DNA from: B3-G11 sp036985855
GTDB lineage: Bacteria; Actinomycetota; Acidimicrobiia; Spongiisociales; UBA5794
Direction of reading: 5' to 3'
DNA length: 27,385 bases
Assembly (NCBI GenBank): GCA_036985855.1
Contig: BTQL01000029.1
Span: forward strand, 1-27,385
Made by a program: the position numbers and the translations under genes. Of the stretch, positions 22,228-27,385 are shown piece by piece. The first letter of the stretch is position 1; every line of letters begins with the position of its first letter. The notes below the pieces were generated by a model. That model ran no database searches. It was given only the letters and a program-made list of their open reading frames with translations, and was not told the origin of the DNA.

Positions 22228-22596
22228 TCAGTCCTGTGGGGATCGGTCGGTATCGGAGTTGTAGCGATCGAGCGTGGACTGCAGCTCGTCGTACCACCGC
22301 TCAAACATCTGCTGCACCTCTTCCCTTGCAGCTTCGGGCAGCGATGCAAGGTCGGCTTCCGGTGCGTATCCGGCTGCCGCGAGAAGGGAGCGGTTGTCGA
22401 GTGAGAGCGCCGCCTCGAGTTCGATGACGAAGCCTCTGGGCGGCACATCGATGCGAGCACCTCGCTCGATCTCTGAGATCGTCGAAAAGCTCACCCCGAC
22501 CTGGTTTGCGAGTTCTGACTGGGTCAAGTTGCATTCGAGTCTGAGAGCGCGGAGCCGCATCCTGAAAGTCTCGTATGCGGTTGTTGATGCGGTCAC
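22228..22596 (-). CDS. XRE-family transcriptional regulator
   Basis: A 122-residue protein with an N-terminal helix-turn-helix (about 14-68): LRALRLECNLTQSELANQVG followed by SFSTISEIERGARID. The C-terminal tail (about 70-122) is acidic and helical, with LASLPEAAREEVQQMFERWY, perhaps for dimerisation or ligand response. The GTG start follows GGAGAGGAGAG. Operators are not identified. The unknown gene at 21724 is its likely neighbour or target. Confidence 0.85.
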   Translation of the reverse strand: MTASTTAYETFRMRLRALRLECNLTQSELANQVGVSFSTISEIERGARIDVPPRGFVIELEAALSLDNRSLLAAAGYAPEADLASLPEAAREEVQQMFERWYDELQSTLDRYNSDTDRSPQD

Positions 22597-22789
22597 CGCG
22601 CTCTCCTCTCCCCCGAATCTGGCCCAAGTGGTTCCGGGATTGTGGTGTCACCATAATCGTGAACCGTTCGTGTGCCAAGACCCGAACGCGGGTCCGGGGC
22701 TCTGAACCGGCATTCCTGAGCGTCTGTCGCCCGGAGAACGGCAACGCGGGCTGTGTTTTGGCTGCAACGAGTGCCAAACTGTGGGGCTC

Positions 22790-22874
22790 GGAGGGATGAC
22801 TGAGCGGACGAAAGTACTGGTCTTGAAAACCAGCGAGGCGCAAGCTTCCGTGGGTTCGAATCCCACTCCCTCCG
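22790..22874 (+). tRNA. tRNA-Ser (TGA)
   Basis: GGAGGGA (22790-22796) pairs with TCCCTCC (22867-22873), discriminator G22874; CCA is not encoded. Class II variable arm; the loop CTTGAAA gives anticodon TGA. No TANNNT box is visible at the usual distance; TTTTGG and CAAACT further up are poor candidates. Confidence 0.96.
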
Positions 22875-22958
22875 CGACGAGCGGGACTGTTGGCAGATTC
22901 CCTGGCAGCGGCCGTGTTCCGTGAGTAGCGTCAACTACGACGAGAAGGGGAGCGGAGC

Positions 22959-23876
22959 ATGAGTGATCTTCGGATCGGGATGACACTATCCACGATGGAG
23001 GATCCAGGGACAGGGGATGCCCCGCGATGGCGTGACGTCCAAAGGCGGGCAGTTCGGGCCGAGGAGGTCGGATTCGACACCGTGTGGGTTGCAGACGAAC
23101 TCCAATGGGAGATGGAGGCGTGGGACAGCCCTCGAGGCTGGTGGGAGTGTTTGTCCCTGATCGGCGCCATGGCCGCATCGACCAGCACCATCGGTGTCGG
23201 AACTTGGGTGCTGTCCGCGCTTCATCGCAACCCGGGGCTGATCGCAAAGGCAGCCGAAACGCTCGATGAAATCAGCGATGGACGCTTCATACTTGGCTTT
23301 GGCAGTGGCCATGCAGGTCGTCAGGGTGAAGCCTTCGGTTTCCCTCCGAACTACACGGTCTCGCGCTACGAGGAAGCTCTCTCGATAGTCACGGCGCTAC
23401 GCGGCGAGGGGAAAGCGACCTTCCACGGAAAGTATCACTCTGCTGTCGACCAGGTGTTGGCTCCGAGGGGGCCTCGTGAAAGCCGTTGTCCACTGATGCT
23501 TGGAGGCCACGGGCCGCGCACGATGAGACTTGCCGTCGATCATGCTGACATCTGGAGTGCCTATGCAACCAACAGCAGCCAGCCGGAGGCATTTTCGGAG
23601 ATGCTCGACCTGCTTGATTCGATCTGTCGCGATGTCGGTCGCGATCCCGGATCGATCGGTAGATCTATCGGTGTCTTCGTTGTGGCGCCGGGGGTTGAGC
23701 CTGAGGCGTGGGTAGGTGGAAAGGAACCGATCCAAGGATCTGAGTCCCAGATCACGGACACGTTCCTTCAATTCGAGTCGATGGGTTGCACGCGCATCGA
23801 ACTCATGCTGACCGGTGATGTCGATGCGTCGATCGAAGCATTCGCGCCGGTACTGGCGGCTGTCAAGAGGGCGTAG
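22959..23876 (+). CDS. Luciferase-like monooxygenase, F420-dependent type
   Basis: A 305-residue TIM-barrel oxidoreductase of the LLM class. Typical segments are AVRAEEVGFDTVWVADEL, the block ending STSTIGVGTWVLSALHRNP, LDEISDGRFILGFGSGHAG and PLMLGGHGPRTMRLAVDHAD. Actinobacterial members mostly use coenzyme F420, but FMN cannot be excluded. Substrate unknown. The ATG follows AAGGGGAGCGGAG. It stands alone, 84 nt downstream of tRNA-Ser(TGA) and convergent with the DUF1330 gene. Confidence 0.9.
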   Translation: MSDLRIGMTLSTMEDPGTGDAPRWRDVQRRAVRAEEVGFDTVWVADELQWEMEAWDSPRGWWECLSLIGAMAASTSTIGVGTWVLSALHRNPGLIAKAAETLDEISDGRFILGFGSGHAGRQGEAFGFPPNYTVSRYEEALSIVTALRGEGKATFHGKYHSAVDQVLAPRGPRESRCPLMLGGHGPRTMRLAVDHADIWSAYATNSSQPEAFSEMLDLLDSICRDVGRDPGSIGRSIGVFVVAPGVEPEAWVGGKEPIQGSESQITDTFLQFESMGCTRIELMLTGDVDASIEAFAPVLAAVKRA

Positions 23877-23898
23877 ACACCCTCAGGCCACAAGTCCT

Positions 23899-24300
23899 CT
23901 ACTCGATGGGCAACAACCGGGAGTCTGCGAGTGCAGCGGTCCGGTGACCTGCACCCGCCTTGTATTCGGGGTTCTGAGTCATTGCCAGGAAGGCCTGCAT
24001 GTTCGGGTACCGAACCAGCAGTACACGATCCCAGATCTCGTCCGTTGGTCCGATCAAGAACTCACCGCCTGTTCCCATGAGAACCGGTTCTCCGCCGACA
24101 GCGGCGAGCAGCGGAAGCGTGTTCGCCGAGTAGATCTCGTAGGCCCTTTCTCCCGTGATGGGTTCATCCGGCGAGAGTTCCGGCGTTTCGGTGTAGTCCG
24201 CTACATCACGAAAACGCAACAGGTTCAACATTGTGATCGGGCCTGAGATGCCCCGTTGGACGAATGTCGCAATTGATTCTGGAGTTGGGTTGAGATGCAT
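23899..24300 (-). CDS. DUF1330-like protein
   Basis: A 133-residue protein of the dimeric ferredoxin-like DUF1330 type: GPITMLNLLRFRDVADY, then WDRVLLVRYPNMQAFLAMTQNPEYKA and a terminal stretch of about 15 residues. The function of the family is not established. The ATG lies 6 nt after TATGCT with no ribosome binding site, a leaderless layout. The EamA gene ends 23 nt upstream on the same strand. Confidence 0.85.
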   Translation of the reverse strand: MHLNPTPESIATFVQRGISGPITMLNLLRFRDVADYTETPELSPDEPITGERAYEIYSANTLPLLAAVGGEPVLMGTGGEFLIGPTDEIWDRVLLVRYPNMQAFLAMTQNPEYKAGAGHRTAALADSRLLPIE

Positions 24301-24306
24301 CGGCCC

Positions 24307-24312
24307 AGCATA
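24307..24312 (-). promoter_or_regulatory. -10 element of leaderless DUF1330 promoter
   Basis: TATGCT on the minus strand, then 6 nt, then the ATG. It sits in the short gap after the EamA gene, giving the downstream gene its own promoter. Confidence 0.55.
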
Positions 24313-24323
24313 CAGCCCGACAG

Positions 24324-25244
24324 TCAGCGCTCCTTACGCGACGCGATCCAGGCTCCGAGGAGGACGAAGGCTGCTCCGGCGATCGCTATCGGCTCGACGA
24401 TCTCATTTCTGAAGATCACACCGAGCGCGATCGCCACAACCGGCACGAAGTAGATGGCGATCGAGCCACGCGGACCACCGACCCGTCCGACGAGCTTTGA
24501 CATGAACACGAATGCAAGCGCTGTACTGAGTACCCCGAGGGGGACCATCGCTAGAGCGGATGGCCAGGACCAGCTGGACCCAGGGATTTGTACGAGCCCG
24601 AACGGCACGACGATCACAAGGGCGGCGAGCTGCGCTCTGAAGAGCACGGGAAGCGCTCCGTATTTCTGCTGGAGAGGCACCGCCATATTGGTCGATAGGC
24701 CGTACAGAATCACGGCTACGACGACCAGAAGCGTCCCAAGAGCTGTAGCTGATGAATCTCTGATCTCCGGAACAGAGATTGCGACGATTCCAACGAACCC
24801 GATACCGATGCCGACAAGTTGCTTCCAACCGGGAAGCCGTCCTAGCAGCAGCGTCGCCCAGATCGCTGAGGCGATGGGCACGGCGCCGTTGAGCATTCCT
24901 GCCACCGAGGAATCGATCCACTGCTGTGCGATCGGGAAGATACTCAACGGTATCCCGATCCAGATCACGCCGAGCAATGCAACCCTTCCTAGGTCACCGC
25001 GATCGAGCGGCGTTCGGGCCTTCGGCACCAGTGCGAGTGTCGCTGCGCCGAGGATTACCCGGGTCAGCGTGATGACGCCAGGTTTGAAGGTGTCGAGCCC
25101 GATCGCCATGAACAGGAACGATGAGCCCCATATCAGGGCGACGCCGGTCAGGAGGCCCCACTCCTGAAGACCGAAGGAATCCATGTTCGTGCCGTGAGCG
25201 GCCGTCGGTAGCGAAGATCGCTTCCTACCGGTGTCGTCTGTCAT
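24324..25244 (-). CDS. EamA-family (DMT) transporter
   Basis: A 306-residue ten-helix drug/metabolite transporter built of two EamA repeats (about 22-145 and 163-300). Repeat one starts GVALIWGSSFLFMAIGLDTFKP and the second has LYGLSTNMAVPL; both show the family's typical GASLxxxE-like tail regions in weak form. Substrate unknown. The ATG at 25244 is supported by TAAACT 7 nt upstream; ATG 25184, nearer the first helix, is an alternative. Confidence 0.9.
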   Translation of the reverse strand: MTDDTGRKRSSLPTAAHGTNMDSFGLQEWGLLTGVALIWGSSFLFMAIGLDTFKPGVITLTRVILGAATLALVPKARTPLDRGDLGRVALLGVIWIGIPLSIFPIAQQWIDSSVAGMLNGAVPIASAIWATLLLGRLPGWKQLVGIGIGFVGIVAISVPEIRDSSATALGTLLVVVAVILYGLSTNMAVPLQQKYGALPVLFRAQLAALVIVVPFGLVQIPGSSWSWPSALAMVPLGVLSTALAFVFMSKLVGRVGGPRGSIAIYFVPVVAIALGVIFRNEIVEPIAIAGAAFVLLGAWIASRKER

Positions 25245-25251
25245 GGCATCG

Positions 25252-25257
25252 AGTTTA
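25252..25257 (-). promoter_or_regulatory. -10 element of leaderless EamA gene promoter
   Basis: TAAACT on the minus strand, 7 nt before ATG 25244; there is no ribosome binding site. Confidence 0.45.
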
Positions 25258-25313
25258 TGGAGGCAGGTATCTCGAGCGGCGAGTGACACTGTGGGCAATG
25301 TCGTCCATCCTGA

Positions 25314-25319
25314 TATCCT
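25314..25319 (+). promoter_or_regulatory. -10 element of tRNA-Ser(GCT)
   Basis: TATCCT lies 11 nt before the mature tRNA 5' end. Confidence 0.5.
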
Positions 25320-25330
25320 TGCCGGTATCT

Positions 25331-25421
<91 letters not shown>

Positions 25422-25454
25422 GCGCGAAGGCCCCTATGGGACCCCTTCCTCTCC

Positions 25455-25503
25455 GTTCTTGCGTAACTGGCGTCCTCCCGCAGGACGCCAGTTACGCAAG
25501 AAC
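25455..25503. repeat. Perfect 22-bp inverted repeat
   Basis: Arms 25455-25476 and 25482-25503 are perfect complements around a 5-nt CCCGC loop; the outer end is GTTCTTGCG and the loop-proximal end GGCGTCCT. It lies between tRNA-Ser(GCT) and the stop of the convergent DUF885 gene, 7 nt from that stop. A bidirectional terminator is likely by position, though no T-run follows on either strand. A mobile palindromic element is the other option. Confidence 0.9.
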
Positions 25504-25510
25504 AGGGGAG

Positions 25511-27175
25511 TCAGGTCGCCGACCACTCCTTGATGATGCGGTCCAGTGTTGGCAGGGTCACAAGCCCGGAGCCGAGAACAGCATCGTGGAATCCCTTCAT
25601 GTCGAATCGGTCACCCATCCGTGCCTCCGCTTCGGCACGTATACGCTGGATCTCGATCCGACCGATCATGTAGGAAACGGCCTGACCGGGGAAGGACAGG
25701 TAACGGTCGATCTCCTCGACAATCGTGTGCACCGACATCGGAGAGTTCTCGGCCATGTAGTCGATGCCGTTCTGGCGCGTCCATCCAAGTGCGTGCATTC
25801 CGGTGTCGACGACCAGACGACAGGCACGCGTGGAGTCGGCCATCAGCATCCCGATGCGATCGAGTTCGGAGCCATAGATGCCCATCTCATCTGCGAGGCG
25901 CTCGGTGTAGAGACCCCATCCTTCTCCGTATGCCGAGATGAACGTGTGCCGCTGGAACGCAGGGATCGAATCCCCAAGTTCCTGGGCGATGGCGGTCTGA
26001 AGATGGTGTCCAGGGATACCCTCGTGGAACGCTGTCGATTCGATCTCGAACGTACCCCACGATGTCGGATCAGCGGTGTTCATGAAAAATGTTCCCTCGC
26101 GAGATCCGTCCTCAGCTGGCGGGAAGTAAAACGCAACGGGGCCGTCCTTTGTCTCCTGCACGAAGCAGTCCGACTTCGGAAGCCGACCAAACCAGTTGCC
26201 CATCTCCACTTTTGCCTTGGCGAAGGCAGCCTCTGAGGCGGCAACTATTCCTGCACCAGTCGTGTGGTGGAGAACCGGGTCTTCGCGCAGTGCGGCAAAG
26301 ATGTCTTCGAGGGATGTCGTGCCCAGTACAGGGCTTGCGATCTCGCCATACTCCTGGGCAAGTTTGTCGATCTGTTCGAGCCCGATGTGGTGGATTTCAT
26401 GGGGTTGCATGGACAGGGTGGTGTACCTGTCGATCAGCCGGCCGTACACGAGTTCGCCGTCAGCCAGTCCGAATAGACCGGCTCTCTCATCCGGTCGAGC
26501 AACGGGTCCGACGTCGTCCCTGATGACGTTGCGATAGCGCTCAAAGGCCGGGTTGACCGTCTCCGTGACGATAGCTGTGGCTCGTTCACACCAAGCTGCG
26601 GTGTCCCCGTGGGAGAACGATTCCGGCATCTGGATCGCTAGATATGGTGAGTGTTCCACCGGTGTCGAGAGCATCGAGCCAAGGCTCTCAACGGTTCTGT
26701 TGACGGCAAACTCCGCGTTCACGCGACCGCTCGCGATCCCCTCGCGGAGGCGCTCGGCCGACTGGTCGATTGACCGCGCGAAGGAGACATACTTGTCGAG
26801 CATCTGACCTGCGTGATCCGCGTTTTCGACCGTCATCTGCGGGATGACAACTTGGGCCGTGATCTGGGGCCCGAAGATCGGATCGATACCGAACTCGGCC
26901 TGACGCATTTCGGAAATAGCAGCGTTCGACTCAGTTTCGAAGATCAATGTCTCTTGAGTGGTTCGGTCTGGTGATGACAACTCTGATGCATTGAAGGCAC
27001 GTGCTCGTTGTGCGAACGCGCGCCTTGCCGCGATGTCGGCATCCTCTGCCTCACGACTTGTGTCTTCGAACTTCCCGATGTAGCGGTAGTCACCGAGCAT
27101 GTGGGCCTCGGTCGGGTTCGTCTCGAGTACGTACTCCCAGTACTCGTCGGCGAGTGCGCGGAGTTCCGCGTTCAC
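25511..27175 (-). CDS. DUF885 family protein, putative metallo-carboxypeptidase-like
   Basis: A 554-residue helical protein of the DUF885 family. HEGIPGHH (384-391) followed by YGEGWGLYTERL (416-427) forms a putative zinc-peptidase site with a second acidic ligand. No signal peptide is present, so it is probably cytoplasmic. The substrate is unknown; peptide hydrolysis is inferred from the motif. The GTG start at 27175 follows AGGAG at 5 nt spacing. Confidence 0.92.
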   Translation of the reverse strand: MNAELRALADEYWEYVLETNPTEAHMLGDYRYIGKFEDTSREAEDADIAARRAFAQRARAFNASELSSPDRTTQETLIFETESNAAISEMRQAEFGIDPIFGPQITAQVVIPQMTVENADHAGQMLDKYVSFARSIDQSAERLREGIASGRVNAEFAVNRTVESLGSMLSTPVEHSPYLAIQMPESFSHGDTAAWCERATAIVTETVNPAFERYRNVIRDDVGPVARPDERAGLFGLADGELVYGRLIDRYTTLSMQPHEIHHIGLEQIDKLAQEYGEIASPVLGTTSLEDIFAALREDPVLHHTTGAGIVAASEAAFAKAKVEMGNWFGRLPKSDCFVQETKDGPVAFYFPPAEDGSREGTFFMNTADPTSWGTFEIESTAFHEGIPGHHLQTAIAQELGDSIPAFQRHTFISAYGEGWGLYTERLADEMGIYGSELDRIGMLMADSTRACRLVVDTGMHALGWTRQNGIDYMAENSPMSVHTIVEEIDRYLSFPGQAVSYMIGRIEIQRIRAEAEARMGDRFDMKGFHDAVLGSGLVTLPTLDRIIKEWSAT

Positions 27176-27218
27176 ATGGTCTCCTGTCCAAACGGCTTCT
27201 GTTGCGATTGCAGTGCAC

Positions 27219-27224
27219 TACCTT
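27219..27224 (+). promoter_or_regulatory. -10 element of tRNA-Arg
   Basis: TACCTT fits TANNNT and lies 11 nt before the tRNA. Confidence 0.45.
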
Positions 27225-27235
27225 ATTGGCACCAA

Positions 27236-27313
<78 letters not shown>

Positions 27314-27314
27314 C

Positions 27315-27350
27315 CGGAATCCCTTGTACCACAAGGGATTCCGTCTATTC
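27315..27350 (+). terminator. Terminator of tRNA-Arg
   Basis: A perfect 13-bp stem (27315-27327 with 27331-27343) has an ACC loop and is followed by TCTATTC. It begins one base after the tRNA CCA. Confidence 0.75.
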
Positions 27351-27385
27351 GCCAGTCAGCTCGATGACCTCTGGTCCGCGGTTGG
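27345..27385 (-). CDS. Partial C-terminus of a gene entering from the right
   Basis: On the minus strand the last 12 codons read NRGPEVIELTGE and end in TAG (27347-27345), just behind the terminator hairpin of the convergent tRNA. The residues look like a normal protein tail, but it is too short to identify. Confidence 0.35.
   Translation of the reverse strand, partial: NRGPEVIELTGE

Overview
The window looks like a core chromosomal segment of an actinobacterium. The evidence is the fhaA-fhaB-pstP-rodA-pbpA-pknB signalling and cell-wall cluster, CrgA, a class E-type sortase, an F420-type luciferase-like oxidoreductase, TANNNT -10 elements, and many apparently leaderless genes. Reduced accessory domains and the lack of pknA suggest a deep-branching lineage such as Acidimicrobiia, but that is inference. 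I see no phage, insertion sequence, CRISPR array or defence island.

Layout. 1-3.3 kb: tRNA-Ile (minus), a NarL-type histidine kinase/response regulator pair, a DUF2269 membrane protein and tRNA-Ala. 3.3-4.7 kb: a thiolase overlapping a small Cys-rich membrane protein. 4.8-6.6 kb: crgA, divergent from a sortase / 51-residue membrane protein / TrpG-PabA amidotransferase operon. 6.65-14.4 kb: a minus-strand operon fhaA-fhaB-pstP-rodA-pbpA-pknB-mutY, mostly joined by 4-nt stop/start overlaps; it combines Ser/Thr phospho-signalling, peptidoglycan elongation and, unusually, a MutY DNA glycosylase. 14.5-18.2 kb: tRNA-Leu(CAG), an unknown exported membrane protein starting 2 nt after the tRNA, a DUF4446 protein, serS, a menG-like methyltransferase and the SRP RNA (minus). 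18.3-27.4 kb: an alpha/beta hydrolase, tadA, class II fructose-bisphosphate aldolase, a PLDc_N/SHOCT protein, an XRE regulator with an unknown neighbour, a luciferase-like oxidoreductase, a DUF1330 protein, an EamA transporter and a DUF885 protein. Four serine tRNAs (GGA, CGA, TGA, GCT) and tRNA-Arg(ACG) lie between these genes.

How it fits together. PknB and PstP are an opposing kinase and phosphatase. FhaA and FhaB are likely phospho-readers, and PbpA/RodA the elongation synthase pair under their control. SerS charges the four serine tRNAs encoded nearby, and TadA modifies the wobble base of tRNA-Arg(ACG), also encoded here. The main non-genic signals are 7-nt-period degenerate repeats in four intergenic or promoter regions, a recurrent TANNNT-N6-8-start (leaderless) layout, a constant 11-nt gap between -10 and mature tRNA 5' end for five tRNAs, and a perfect 22-bp inverted repeat near 25.5 kb.
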